From Nectonema munidae (Eukaryota > Nematomorpha > Nectonematoida > Nectonematidae): DNA of 64,000 bases. The stretch covers positions 804,501-868,500 of the forward strand of contig JAUIRK010000509.1 in the NCBI GenBank assembly GCA_030549495.1, written 5' to 3'. Each line of letters opens with the position of its first letter. The stretch's first letter is position 1. The notes under the pieces are model-generated. The model was not told where the DNA came from. It saw only the letters and a list, made by a program, of their open reading frames with translations, and did not search any database. Shown here in pieces: positions 12,431 to 24,420 of this stretch. The position numbers and the translations under genes were made by a program.

Positions 12431-13619
12431 CATCTTGAATAATGTGTATAAAATAATTTTTCAACGATAAAATTTAGAATACAAAAAATTGCACTCCCCC
12501 ATCCACCCACACATCCTCACCCCAATAAATATGACTTCAATGTGACTAAATTTCAAAAGGCTGTTGAAAACTTTGGAATATAGAACTAAAGCTCTGGGTA
12601 TCGCCATTGCATGTTTCACATAAATTAAGTTTCCCGTGTATTTTTGCCTTCCATTCCAATTATTTTTACATAAAAGGTGTCAAATTCTTTTTTGTACAGG
12701 ATAACGTAAAAAAAAATCGGACTCAGACTTGAATTCTCTCAATTCGATATCTTTTTATATTTAAAAGATTTGTTGGCTTGTGATCAAAATTTCCATATCA
12801 CTATTCTTGTTTTAAAGATAAGTCAAAATGGATATTTAAAATCTTTTTTTTATTATTATTTTGCTTCATTGATATAATAGTGCGAATTTGAGCTATATTT
12901 GATCAGAAGCAGTAATGTAGTCACGAATTTGAACAAAAGTTCATAAATTTTTGAGCGGGTCAAATATTTTTTTATAGTACATAACTATACAAAAAGGTAT
13001 TCTCCATAATTGAAAGCTTAAAAGATTATTTTCTATTGATTACTGTATCTAAAAGAGTTACATTAATGTAATAAAATACACAAATTATAGAAATGCCCTT
13101 AAACAATCAAGTATCTTATTCCAGAAGTCAATTTCATAGCATCTTTATTCTTAGATATTATTCTTACAATACTTTTTACTCAATTTTTTCAGATAGGAAA
13201 GAACATTTGAATCGTGTTTCCATTTGAAAAAAAGATATGATAGAAAAACAAAAACAAATGATACTAACCTGAACTTAAACATATTTTTAAAAAAGAAGGA
13301 TAAATTGTATAGAGAATAGAGGATCTTTTGATTGCCTATAAAAAGTATAGAAATTTCTATTTTACTATAACAAAATATATATTGATTCAAAAAGATTAAA
13401 CACCTTCTTCCCCCAGGATGGTAATATTGGTGAACGTAGAATATCAGAATATAGGTGATAATATTAAACAAAATCGTAATACTTTCCATTTTGACAATAT
13501 CAAAGCTGATGAAATTATAATTGCGTCAGCATCAATAAGAAAACACCAACATATGTGACTATGATATTATACCTTGGACTGTTAACTCCTCCTGAAATTT
13601 TATCCAATAAAATAATTAA

Positions 13620-14100
13620 AAATTATTTTAACTGACAAGTTGAAAATTTCTAAAGTTGGCCCAATTCATAAGGAGGGCTTAAATGGTAACGGTTCCGCGA
13701 GGTGTTTTCATCGAGAAAGCACAATTGCGACTCTATCGAACTATGAAGAAAGAAAGCGTGATGTCTTGAGTTATAGAAACTCGGTGCCTAACAAAGCTTT
13801 CTCAAGCCCTCAATAATCAAAAACAACCAACCTCAATATTCAAATACAAAAACCTATTGGTTTGCTGTTTTTTTTGGAAAATTTTCGAAAAAAAATTGTT
13901 GAGGATAGAATATCTTCATTCATATCAAAATATAACATAATAAACCAAAATGAATATGGATTTCATAAAAAAAAAAACTTCTATTCAAGATGCTATTGCG
14001 TTTGTCTACAAAAAATTACGTCATTAGTCGATAAAAAGCTAACAGCTTACTCATTCTTTATAGATCATACCATTGAGCAAGATGTACAAATATGGTTTTA
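13620..14100 (+). mobile_element. LINE reverse-transcriptase fragment split by a SINE
   Basis: LKISKVGPIHKEG (about 13632-13670) matches the first reverse-transcriptase block. After the SINE (13684-13809), VEDRISSFISKYNIINQNEY, then GF, and later SLVDKKLTAYSFFIDHT (13900-14075) match the next blocks up to the first catalytic Asp region, with small frame changes. The catalytic YADD part is absent. Confidence 0.75.
13684..13809 (-). mobile_element. tRNA-derived SINE, copy 1, decayed
   Basis: Matches the SINE copies at 35.0 and 48.3 kb over most of its length (GGTGTTTTCATCGAGAA, CACAATTG, ATCGAACTATGAAGA, CTTGAGTTATAGAA). The region of the internal promoter B box is lost. It is inserted in a LINE reverse-transcriptase relic, with LINE coding matches on both sides. 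Confidence 0.65.
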
Positions 14101-16043
14101 GACGAAGTTTTCTATGTTTAATCCATAATGCATTTATGAAAGGTATGATAACGCATTGTAACTTTTAATGTTGCAAAAGTAACTAAACTAAAGATATGAA
14201 GATTGAGAGTAGGTTTGATATTTGTAAAAATATTGAAGGTAAAAATTTAGTATATACAAAATAAATATCGTATTCTTACACTCAAACAAGAATATACTCT
14301 CGATATTTTATCAACAACTATAATATACACAACTATAATTTGAAACTTTCATGTGAGATACAATAACAAAAAATCAATAAATAATATATTCCTATACAAA
14401 TCAACCAGATAATGGAACGAAATTCCATTGAAAATTAGGTATCTGTATAACTTTTAGGAAAAAATTAAGATCTTATGTATGTGCATAAAAATACAATGTG
14501 TAAGTATACATATGGCAGCCGCTCAAGAGTGCCAAAATACAAAGAAATGCCAAAAATTTTTACAGTTCAAAAGAGTGACAATTCAAAAAGTGATTTAAAA
14601 AAAATGGTAAAATTCAAGAGTGACAAAAAATTTCACTCATTTGAACACTACCCTTTTTTGACCAGTGATTCATATATCAATCTTTTGCGACCTTTTGCGA
14701 TAATTTGTGACCAGTGGTGATTCATATATGAATCACAGGAACTTTCATAAATTCATTAAAAATTACCAAATATCAACAATTCAAATTTTACTTTCAAACA
14801 TAAAGGAATTAAAAGTAGTTTATTTCAAAATTTTATGTATAAGTGTTTATGGAAAAATTTCTCTTAATAAAAATTCTATCTAATTTATGTTCGAATTTTT
14901 GACATTTAACAAAATCAAAAAGTTTTTTCTCTACTAATTTTTTTTAAACTCTTAATAACATAAAAAGTGTGAAATTTCAATGAAAAAAATTGCCTAAAAT
15001 TTTTTTACAATCAATGTACCATATATGAATCGCTGGGCATTAATCGATACACAAAACGCTCTCTTCTACAAATAAGACGTCTGCAAATGTGATACTATCA
15101 ATGTTAATCTCTTTAACCCTTTGAGAATTAGCGTGACACCGGTGTACCAAGAAATAATAATCGTCTGCTTACAACAGACAAAATTCCATTGAAAAAAAGC
15201 AGACGATTATTTTTCAAAATTCTGGCCCTCAAAGGGTACACACACAGGTGGGCAGGGAAATAAATCAAGAGAGGCTTTTTATCTCAGAAGAAAGGATGAC
15301 TTGGTTGAGACGCCTTGATTGATTTCTTTGATCTTATATGGATTTTGTTATCTCAACTTCAAAGCACAAAGAAAATTAAAGTTTCTAATGAATCATTGAT
15401 ATACACATCACTTAACTTTCTGTTGACCATTTGCTTTTCAAAATCAATTTTGTTTTCAATAAACAGCAATATTTTACTTGGGCTTCATTTAGTTTTTAAA
15501 CTCTTCAACTATGCAATCAAAATAATAGTAAAAAATTTTCATAAAAAATTAGTAGGAAAAAATGGTATTGGCAAATAAGCCATATAAGTTTTAAGAGAGC
15601 ACTAGTGGAAGTGCTTTTCAAAATTTGGCAAAACTTCTCATCCTGCAAAATCTATATTTTTGAATCCAATTGATGAAGTAGGAAATGATAATAATCAAGA
15701 ACATTTTTGTTGATATCCTGATGATAAAAAAGGTTGTGGTGTAGATTGTCGAATACAATAAATAACACAAACAGAATGAAAGTTGAAATTCATATGAAAT
15801 GCTTTGTAGATTTTCATACGAATTAACATTTCGTAAAAAAATTGATACATTTTTATATACATACAATTATTTTAAAACTTATTTTTCCAATTTGAAAAAC
15901 TCTTAAATAAATTCATCTATTTGACATTTATAATATACGTATTTATTAGAGCCCTCAAAATTTGGCCAGATTCGCCCCGCCCGCACCCAAAATAAAAAAA
16001 TTTTCATTTTCGCAAAGGACGCGTACTTAAAATTTTTAAAAGT
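14101..16043. other. No gene; MITE-like palindromes
   Basis: Outside the subtype D MITE it holds a perfect GTGATTCATA/TATGAATCAC palindrome at 14717-14736 following GACCAGTG, and a related CATATATGAATCGCTGGGC at about 15020. These may be the two ends of another decayed member of the TTAA-type family. The block at 14520-14660 shares AGCCGCTCAAGAGTG-type words with 29576-29680. Frames at 14475, 15315 and 15618 are unsupported. Confidence 0.5.
15113..15240 (+). mobile_element. TTAA-type MITE, subtype D
   Basis: It starts TTAA-CCCTTTGAGAATTAG and ends CTGGCCCTCAAAGGG followed by TACA, so the right TTAA is changed. A perfect ACACCGGTGT palindrome sits just inside the left end. ATCGTCTGC and GCAGACGAT face each other in the middle, forming a second inverted pair. 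Confidence 0.7.
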
Positions 16044-16181
16044 TTAACCCATTTAGGACCAATGTTCCTATTTTGGAACATAAGTAATTTCATCTTCGTC
16101 TGCTTTTTTCAATGACTTTGAATATAAATCGTCTGCGTTTTTTTAGATATCGTCTGCTTTGCTTGGTCTTAAATGGGTTAA
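16044..16181 (+). mobile_element. TTAA-flanked piggyBac-like MITE, subtype A
   Basis: Full copy with TTAA on both sides, CCCATTTAGGACCAATG start, TGTTCC/GGAACA hairpin and three CGTCTGC-type sites. Closely similar to the copies at 1.2 and 53.3 kb. Confidence 0.82.
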
Positions 16182-16343
16182 ACCCTCAACCACCCATCTT
16201 ATTCCACAGATATTTAATTTTTAAAATTTTTGCTCAACCAGAGTGAACAGTTTTTACGTTGTAATTTTCGGATGTTAGATGTAAAACAAAATTACTTTTC
16301 ATAGTGCTGTTTAAAAATAAAATATCATCGATGGTTTGTCTTT

Positions 16344-16476
16344 TTAACCCATTAAATCCCAATGCCCCATTTGGGAACATAAGTAATTTCATCTCCGTCT
16401 GCTTTTTTTTCAATGACTTTGAATATAAATCGTCTGCGTTTTTTTAGATATCGTCTGATTTCTATGGTTGGGTTAA
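16344..16476 (+). mobile_element. TTAA-flanked MITE, subtype A variant
   Basis: TTAA flanks and the internal CGTCTGC spacing are as in subtype A, but the left end reads CCCATTAAATCCCAATG, the hairpin is altered (CCCCATTTGGGAAC) and the right end has a short loss (TATGGTTGGG). It lies 163 bp from the 16044-16181 copy in the same direction. Confidence 0.75.
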
Positions 16477-16489
16477 AGCTGATTTTGCA

Positions 16490-16600
16490 GAAATAAGATT
16501 GCCTGCAAAACTGAAGTTACGCTAGATAGCAGCACTTGTTGCCATAAAACTACGCGCAACATCAGAAAGTGTTGAAAGATTTTTCTTTCCACCATGTTAA
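16490..16600 (+). mobile_element. Possible hAT dimerisation-domain scrap
   Basis: One frame reads LPAKLKLR, stop, IAALVAIKLRATSESVERFF, which resembles the hAT C-terminal block (L-x-x-x-A-x-x-x-L-x-I-x-A-T-S-x-x-S-E-R-x-F). It is short and holds a stop. Nothing else of the element was recognised beside it. Confidence 0.3.
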
Positions 16601-17192
16601 AATGTTGGACCAGTTTTCAACCAATAACTGGTGATATCATTTTCTTCAAAGTTTTCAATGTGCTTGCCATTAAGTTCATCTACAAAAGCAAGAGGTATAC
16701 AGATTCAAACCGTATTTCAGGTATAGGTGTGACTTGATCTAAAGATTTAATTGACTTTGATGGAAGCTTTGAATTTCACTTTATACAACGAAATATGAGC
16801 TATGAATGTATATCTTATAAATTATACGATTTTTTAAGAATTTATTCGGTTATACTCGGAATTTCACAATTTAACCCGCAGTACTAACTTACGCGCCGGC
16901 CCCACACCCTGTTTTACATGTATAAAACTGTAAATAAAAACATAATTTTATTTAATGTTATTTTTGCTGTTTTTTTCTTCCTTTTCTGGATTTTGTTCGT
17001 TTTTTCTGGCATGCATTATCTCCAACAAATTTGTTGAATAAACATCAAATGCCTCCACATTTCTTCCAAGTGACAAATGAAATTTTCATTGCTCTAGAAG
17101 GAAATTTTGAATCTACACTCTCATCAAGACGCGTCAAACACTTTTCCACCAACTCTTCAGATATACTAATTAATAGATCCATCATCCATCGC

Positions 17193-17230
17193 ATAACCCT
17201 TTGAGGACCAGTGGGACAATACTGTTTCGA
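17193..17230 (+). repeat. Single end of a TTAA-type MITE
   Basis: ATAA-CCCTTTGAGGACCAGTG followed by a short imperfect hairpin matches the left-end layout of the family. An ACGTCTGA motif lies about 40 bp further on. No right end was found, so it is a truncated or decayed copy. Confidence 0.45.
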
Positions 17231-17639
17231 ATAGCGGGGTTGTTGAAAAATGGAATACCAAATAAATGACGTCTGACCGTATTAACAATGAGTCTCTTAA
17301 TACAAACGTTTAAATACGGTCTTCAGAAGACGGAGACATTTTTAATCTTCGAACACCAAATACAAATCGGCTCAACCAAGAATTCTGTTTCCCAAAAGAT
17401 TTACAAAAAAGATCGTTTTCGAAAAGCAATAAATCTCAAAATTATTGGTCATTAGGATCATGTGAAGATTTGTTGTAGCCCAAAGCATATACTAAAAAAA
17501 AATCCTAATGAGTGTAAAAATAATATCGGACACAAAGAATTATCACTTTGATTTCACTTTGACATCATCGTATACAAATGATTTTGTTCTCTTGTTGGGG
17601 TAAAAGAGTGGTTCACAGACTTTATAAAAATTTTGGGGG

Positions 17640-18990
17640 TGGCGGTCTCTTGCTCGGGGAACATACACTAAAATAATGGACACAATTGTTTATTTAAAAA
17701 TTGTCTGAATAATCGAATCAATACGTCAAAAGGATGGATGCATCTGCTTTGTTTAAACCTTGTCAAGTCTGGCTCTGTCTATGCCAATGCAACTCTCATA
17801 TAATTACTCAGTTCCAATATATTTCGAGATTTGGTTTCAATGGCAATTAGCGTGGAAAACGCTTGCTCACACTCATATGTAGTGGCAAATCAAATCAGAA
17901 CATAGGACTGTTATATTTCAATCTAAAAATCGCTATGAAACATTTCACGAAAAATATGTTTTGCACCTCCTCAATCATTAATAAAATCAATAACTGTTCT
18001 TGAAGAGACCAGATCACTAATGCAGATTACAAAGGGGTTGATATAGTTTTTGTAGGTTATGAAAATAAATAGTAATTTCTTGGCTAAGATATGTTACATT
18101 TTAACAAATAAATTTTTCTAGGTTAGGAAAATAAAGAGAAATTTTTTGGCTAAGATACAGGACATCTTCATTGATGAAAATGTCTTATTTTCACAAACAA
18201 ATATGTTAAGATATGAAAATGGAGTTAAATTTTTCTTGTCTAAGAATGCCATAATTCCAGCTTCATTTCAAAAGCCTTATCACATTTGAGTGCAGCAAGA
18301 GTTATTCAAATTCGAAATCATTTTTTTGCATAACTCAGAAAACAAACCAGAGTTTGCTATGAAATACATTGTTTCGATGAGGACATTTTTCTGATTTTGA
18401 TTATTAAGGCTTGGCGATGAAGAGCACACTGGGTACCAATGATATCTAGAAATTTTTGCTTAACCAGAGTGTGAAAACAAGAACGACAACAAGGAAATGC
18501 CGGAGAGAGGTCAGTAGACACTCTAAGTGTATGTTACGCATTAATACCATGTGCTGTAAAAAATAATTCACTCTGTAAATTATTCTCTTGTTGAATTGGA
18601 AAAAAGAAATTGAATTTCGAATCAACTTCTTAGCACATTCAATATGATATCTTTAAGCAAGGTAATATCCACTGTTCTCCTATGTTGTAGAACTTTTAAT
18701 TAGCAGATATTTTTTGAAACTTCGTAGGAGGATTTAAAACCATGCTTACTATTTTAAAAAACATTTCTATGTTATGAAACCTGAATTTCTACAATCATTC
18801 AACTTGGCATTTAAGATAGTCAATAGTTCTGTTTACTAAAATAGTACTTCAATTCCAAGTGTCTTTCTAACTTGTCGGGGCAGAGAAGTGAATGCTAACA
18901 CTTCATAACACAAAAAGGACATAGGTTCCTCTTCCCCATCAGAAGTTAATGTAGTAAAAACAAATGTCAAGTATGAGTCGTCATATTTCA
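17640..18990 (-). mobile_element. ZBED/FAM200-like hAT relic
   Basis: On the minus strand the parts lie in the right order. Near 18985-18840 YDDSYLTFVFTTL, EEEPMSFLCYEVLA and SLPRQVRKTL match the N-terminal BED-like region. Near 18440-18390 GTQCALHRQALIIK matches the conserved C-x-x-H-R-x-A-L block. Near 17910-17760 FATTYECEQAFSTLIAIETK and LSNYMRVALA match the C-terminal dimerisation region. Many stops and small losses lie between. GTGGTTCACAGACTTTAT near 17610 may be the decayed terminal repeat. Confidence 0.7.
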
Positions 18991-20898
18991 TTTTTTAAGC
19001 CATTCAGAAAAATGGACATTAACATCCATAAAAGCAGGCCTGAAAACCAAGAAAAATCGCAAATAACCAAATATGGGTGCAATATATCGTGCAAAACTAT
19101 CCACTGAATGCCCCCATATCGGTCCACATGGAACTACTGAGAGGACCAAGAACTACAGTTTACGAAGTAATTTGACTTAATAAAATCAGTGCAGTTATCC
19201 CAAGTTGTGGTCGGATTGAGAGCTCACAGTGCAAGCATAATGATGGGTAAAAATGGTGGTGTGTTAATTGGGAAATTCTTCTATAATAAAATTTAAAAAT
19301 TATTTTAAAAAAAATGTTCGCTCCCCCCCTCTCAATTTTGAAGATTTGGCCTTCTGATAAAGATATAGAATTGAGCGAATTCAAAAATATTGAAGAGGCC
19401 GTCGCCCTCGTCTCCTCCTGGATGTACACCCATGATGCTCTAATATATAAAAGAAATGATTTATTAGTATTGTTTATCCACATAAAACATTATTGAATTT
19501 TGTGTAACTTCAAAGAAGGAACTCTATGGTTATTATTTTGAACGATAAATAAGAAGTCGTTATCACTTGAAGATGCGTAACTTAGAATTCATCAAAAAAT
19601 TACAATTACGAGTTGTACTTTCACGACATTTTTATCGGAAAATTGCCTCATTAGACAATATATCACTTCAATTGAAAATTGTTCCAAGAACGGGGATAGC
19701 GGAGTTCAAACCACAAATACGCCTTAAAAATCTTCTACGTTATCTACTGAAACATGTCATATTGGATAGCACACTATAATGGACCGTATAATGGATCTAC
19801 CTAACAATATTACTGATAAATCAATAATATACCTGATAAATCATTATTCTTTTGAAAACAAAAATTCCTTGTTGAGTTCTTTAATTTTATACATCATGCA
19901 ATTCATAAATAGAGGAGTTGATAAATTTATATGTATTACATAAACGCATTTCTTATATCTTAAAAGATGTAACGGCACAAAAAATCTTTGAATTCAAAAA
20001 TTTTAGACCTTGAAAATAGCAAAATGAAAAATAAATTTATATCTCGAAAAAAGTAAGGCATGAAATATCAAGTAACTTCTATGATAAGTAATCATTAGAT
20101 AATTTAGAATAGATTTAAATTTATTTCAAAATTAAATGAAGAGAATATAATAGATTATAGAAGAACCTCATCTGTGATTAATTTTAAACCAATTTTTTTT
20201 TATCACAAAAACATTATTTGAATTTAGAAATTTTTATTAAAGGTTTTCGTGTTGACCATCTTTTGACATATTTTCATTCTTAATATATATGTATAGCTGG
20301 TAACCCTTTTATTACATTTTGACAAAAAGGATGAAGGAAATCTCTATGATAAAATTAGCCGTATAAGTAGACTATATGATTATTTATATAAACAGTTTCC
20401 TTTGCATTGGATCGCGTATATAACAACGACAATCTGTGAACCAGCTGGGTATTTTTAGGAGAAAGTGTCTTGTTAAAATTTATGATGTTAAAAATATGGC
20501 CATTACAAAATTTATAATTTAATATAAATGAAGTCAAATTTTTTTATTCTGATGTGTGTAGTAAGCACACTTGAAGATTGAAGATAAAAAATTTTTTTCA
20601 AGGTATGGTATATATTGAATTATAAATTCTTAGGAGGTTGATATTTTCTAACGCTGTCTTTCCAAAGCATAAATATGAAATACTAAACTTCAATAAATAT
20701 AAACAAAGTGGTGTTAACAAGCCATCAAAAAGTTATAAGGAAATATAATAAACAAGTTTTTTACTTAAACTCGAATAAAAAGCGGTAATATAACGAATAC
20801 TTAATCCCTAGGACAAATTTAGTTATAAGTTGGTAATTATGAATTGGTATAGAATAAAAAATTTGGGAGGTTAATATTTAATAGCATCGACTTCCTAG

Positions 20899-21037
20899 CA
20901 GAGATGTCCAACCCACAGCACGTGGGTCATATTGCGGACAATTAATCCTTTCATGAGACACATATTTCATTCAAAGTTTATGTTTTGAAGATGAAATAAT
21001 GTGATATTATTAACATGATTAACATTTCTTTGCGGCA
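20899..21037. repeat. Possible decayed hAT terminal segment
   Basis: CAGAGATGTCCAACCCACAG followed by CACGTGGGTCATATTGCGG resembles the ends of FAM200/ZBED-type hAT elements. A second TTTGCGGCAC lies just before 21038, where the copy of the ZP start exon begins. No coding part or clean partner end was found. Confidence 0.3.
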
Positions 21038-21275
21038 CAACACAGCAAAGTGTTTGGAGACACAGAAAGTAGAAGCATACTTATGTTTCAAGCTGTTAAC
21101 GAGAAACTTGGAACAATTCAAGTTTCGTTTAATTAATCCATAACAATATTGGCAACTTAATCAGGATTAATAAGCAAAATATGCAAAAATGAATGATAGC
21201 TATTGTAAATAAGAAAGTGAAAAGTCTAAGTTCGACAAATCAACTTTACTCACTATTGAAAGTAGTAGCATTTTT
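21038..21275 (-). pseudogene. Copy of the ZP start exon and its intron, 25 kb away
   Basis: 238 bp match 46407-46644 in the same orientation with about eight mismatches (near 97% identity) and no gap. The block contains the start micro-exon and about 215 bp of the following intron. In this copy the last ATG of the exon is ATA and the GTGAGT donor is kept. Similarity stops exactly at the first base of the exon, so the acceptor AG is absent. Nothing downstream resembles the rest of the gene. It may be a segmental duplication or a dispersed repeat that supplied the exon at 46.6 kb. Confidence 0.75.
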
Positions 21276-22618
21276 ACGTAGAATAAAAAAAATTGATAGA
21301 TATATTTGACAACTAAAATAGTGGTGCATTAAGAGCGATCGCCCCCTCTCCTATTCCTTAATCTCATTCCAAGTAGATGAGATATGCCTTTTTGTCCCCC
21401 AAATTATTTGAGTCTTGTAGCAATTTTTCCCACTTAATTGTTTATTTTTAGTTTCTCCTTCAATTTCGAAGCATTACTAATGCCTTGATGATAATAATTT
21501 CATTTTTGGATCGAAAACGGCACTCCAAAAACATTTCAACCATTTGCGACCCTGTTTGAATCATATTTTATTCTGTTTATTTCTTCTATGAAAAACATCA
21601 AAAATACTTAAGAAAGGAGCTTAAGTGATTTACAGCTTACTAGCATTTTAAGAATACAAAAAAGTAACATACAAACAGATATAGAAAAAATTTTAAATTA
21701 AGACAGAATCACATATAAATTTTTTCTAAATAAGATTTTGTATTTTAATTTGCTTATAAATTTATGGTTTTAAAGTTTTGAAAAATTAAGTTCACTACGT
21801 CGGGTACAGTAATATCACTTAAAATTGAGCCATCAGAAAAAAAGGTTGACATACCTGTCCTAGAATAAATATCAAATCACATTAAAGATGTATCGGATAT
21901 CCGCATCCACAACAACGATTGCTTACTAATTTTCTTTACACATTGTCCACCAGTTTTTTTTTATGAAAAACGAAATTAAATAAATACACTCCTTAATGAT
22001 AATTATTAATAAAAAAAATTTATAGCTAATCTCGATCAGTTTTCATTTTTTAGAAGAAAAATATAACTTTATTACACAAAAATATAGAGTATTAAAAAAA
22101 TAATATTAAGTAATTGTTTAATAAAATTAAGGAAAAAATTAGGAATTAAAATTAAAAATAGACAAAAGAAAAATAATAAAATTTATGGATTTTTTTAGGT
22201 CTACTTAATTATGGATTAAATTACTTAGTATGTTCCAAAATAATTAAGCAGATATTTATAATTCAAATTATGTCAATTTAATGTCTTTTAAAATACTGCG
22301 TTTTTAAAAATTAATTTAAAAAGATAATAATTATTTTTAAAATACTGCGTTTTTGTGGTAGTAAGAGTTAGCAGAATTCTTTTAATATGCCATAGATTGA
22401 ATTGAGTAGAAAAAAAATTATATTACAAAAAAATAATCTTTTTTAGTTTTTTATTATTGATGTTCTGGCAATTGTTTTCACATTTTAAGATCCTTTATTT
22501 TTTTTATCATTGAAGCTCTGCCTATTGTTTTTGTACATTAAATTAATAAATTTTTCCTTTTTTTCTTTTATATTTAATACCTATAGCCGTAGCAAGGTGG
22601 GGCTATTGGGGGCTGAGC

Positions 22619-22646
22619 CCCCCCCCCCCCCCTCCCCCTCTCCCCC
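22619..22646. repeat. C-rich tract in a GC-rich palindromic patch
   Basis: GTGGGGCTATTGGGGGCTGAG is followed by a long C run and CTCCCCCTCTCCCCC, with TATAGCAGCCCCCGTTG beyond. The G and C runs can pair, and TATAGCCGTAGCAAGG at 22582 resembles a hAT end. Comparable C or G runs at 3621, 8263, 10880, 23314, 25917 and 36480 lie beside or inside TIR-like sequences. Confidence 0.5.
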
Positions 22647-22889
22647 TAGATGACTATAGCAGCCCCCGTTGTTTACAATTTTGTTCATAATATTGTTAAC
22701 TTTCAACTTTTTAATAAATATAATATTTGAAATTTTATAATATTTTTTTATTATTTTTTTTTCAGAGTATATTTTTTAAGTTAATTTAGATTTAACGTTT
22801 CATCGATAAATTTATTATAAAAAAATTTGAAAAGCACAGCTTTCAACTTTTTTTTTCATAGTTAAAAAATATGACAAAGAGGGCGGTAG

Positions 22890-23311
22890 GACTTTTTACC
22901 CAAATACACACAAATATACCCAAATACACACAAATATGTTCTTTATTTACAAATAAAAACTTGAAATTAAAAATAATATTAAATAAATGCTTAAAATAAA
23001 AAAAATTTCTTGCAGGCCACACATATTAGTAATTAAAAAATTATTTTGTTTCATCAAACTTACTATTATAAAATAATTATATTATTATTAAATAATTATT
23101 ATATTTTAAGTTATTATTATAATATAAACTATTTTAATTAAAAAAAATAGATTAATTTTTTATGATTCAATATCAAATTTTAATAATTTATATTAGTTTT
23201 ATCCTGATAATAATTTTTCGATGTATATTTACCTTATTCTTTGAATATTTAAATTTGTTTTCATCTGTTTGGATGTATTTGGATATATTTGGGTGTATTT
23301 GGGTAAAAAGT
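22890..23311. repeat. Inverted-repeat element ending in a poly-C tract
   Basis: Left arm 22890-22920 (GACTTTTTACCCAAATACAC and on) and right arm about 23280-23311 (GTGTATTTGGGTAAAAAGTC) are reverse complements. The left arm holds a CCCAAATACACACAAATATA unit repeated. The core is AT-rich with no coding signal. The right arm is followed at once by a run of 30 C (23314-23343). Ends and arms suggest a MITE, but I see no target duplication. Confidence 0.55.
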
Positions 23312-23312
23312 C

Positions 23313-23345
<33 letters not shown>

Positions 23346-23539
23346 AAAACACCCTCGCCACTCTTCACAGTATGATTAAAATAGGTTAACAGGAACAAGA
23401 TGCGATTAGGCGGGTGATTAAAATATTGGAGCCGTTTTGTTAAAAATGGCCAAATATTCGAATCTTTGTTGGATATGATCACATTAGAGCACAATGAGTT
23501 TGATGCTAAGTCATTGGCTCCCAAATGCATAGATATTTT

Positions 23540-24420
23540 AAAAGAGTCGTAGATTCATTACCCAAAACTTATATCACAATGTTAGAATGGAGCAAATGTC
23601 ATGAGCGGTTGTAAATGTGGAGTTCAAGCTATTATTCAACAACAATTAGGAAGAAAAATTCCATATATTCACTGCCTTAGTCATCGCCTTAATTTAGTTG
23701 TCATTCACACATTTAGAGAGAATAAAGTTTTGAAGGATTTTTGTTATCAATGTAAAGCATTGTATGTCTTTTTTCGTCGTCCCAAAGTTGGAAACCATTA
23801 TCAAGGGAAATCCTTAAAAAGATTACTTGAACCGAGATGATATGGTCACTATGACACGACAAAAGTGATCATTTGTGAATTTTCACATATAATCGAAGCG
23901 TTAACTACAATTTTGAACAGTCAAAGTACTTCTATAGAAGGTAAAATCATAGCAGAAGCTAGGACTTATCTTTTAACGCTATCAAGTATAAAGTTTACAT
24001 TTGCAGCTTTTTTGCTTGAAAGGATTCTCTGTCTCATCAAACCTGCTGACAAAGCGTTTCAAGCTCGCAATACAGATCTAATATGAGCCATGGAGGTATC
24101 AGAGGGTGTCTATGATCAGCTCAAAAATGTGAGAAATGAAACTATATTCGAGGAACTAATTAAGTTTTCACATAGTATGCTTTGTAGTGCAGAAAAGTAA
24201 GAGACGCTACATAAAAAAATAAAGATTATGTTGAGTGTTCGATTACGTGATGCTATTGTCACAAGCAGCACTGATCAAAGAAACTCAGAAGATATTATTT
24301 AAGCCCTCAAGCGAAATTTCTATGAAGCAATTGACCATTTATTAGTAGAGTATGAAAGACGGTATAAGAGGATTAAGTCGGATTTCAAAGGATTACATCT
24401 GATTTATAAAAAAATTTGAT
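23540..24420 (+). mobile_element. ZMYM1-like hAT transposase relic
   Basis: In order: MSGCKCGVQAIIQQQLGRKI, then YIHCLSHRLNLVVIH (matches C-x-x-H-x-L-N-L-V), FCYQCKALYVFFRRPKV, and after a stop FSHIIEALTTILNS, GKIIAEARTYLLTLSSIKF and LLERILCLIKPADKAFQAR. This is the middle part of a hAT transposase with the TTF/DUF4371 layout. The C-terminal dimerisation block and both termini were not seen. It is broken by several stops. Confidence 0.75.

Larger units (their letters stand above)
18991..22889. other. AT-rich stretch with no gene recognised
   Basis: Besides the possible hAT end at 20.9 kb and the copy of the ZP start exon at 21.04 kb, nothing is recognised. Short frames at 19160-19496 on both strands and 19567-19779 on the plus strand match no family I know. 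From 21.7 to 23.2 kb the DNA is extremely AT-rich, with many TAAT and ATTATT microsatellite-like words. Confidence 0.55.

Noticed and set aside
23261-23530. Minus-strand frame with a poly-Gly stretch
   Set aside because: The glycine run is only the reverse of the C run at 23314-23343, and the rest lies opposite the start of the hAT relic.
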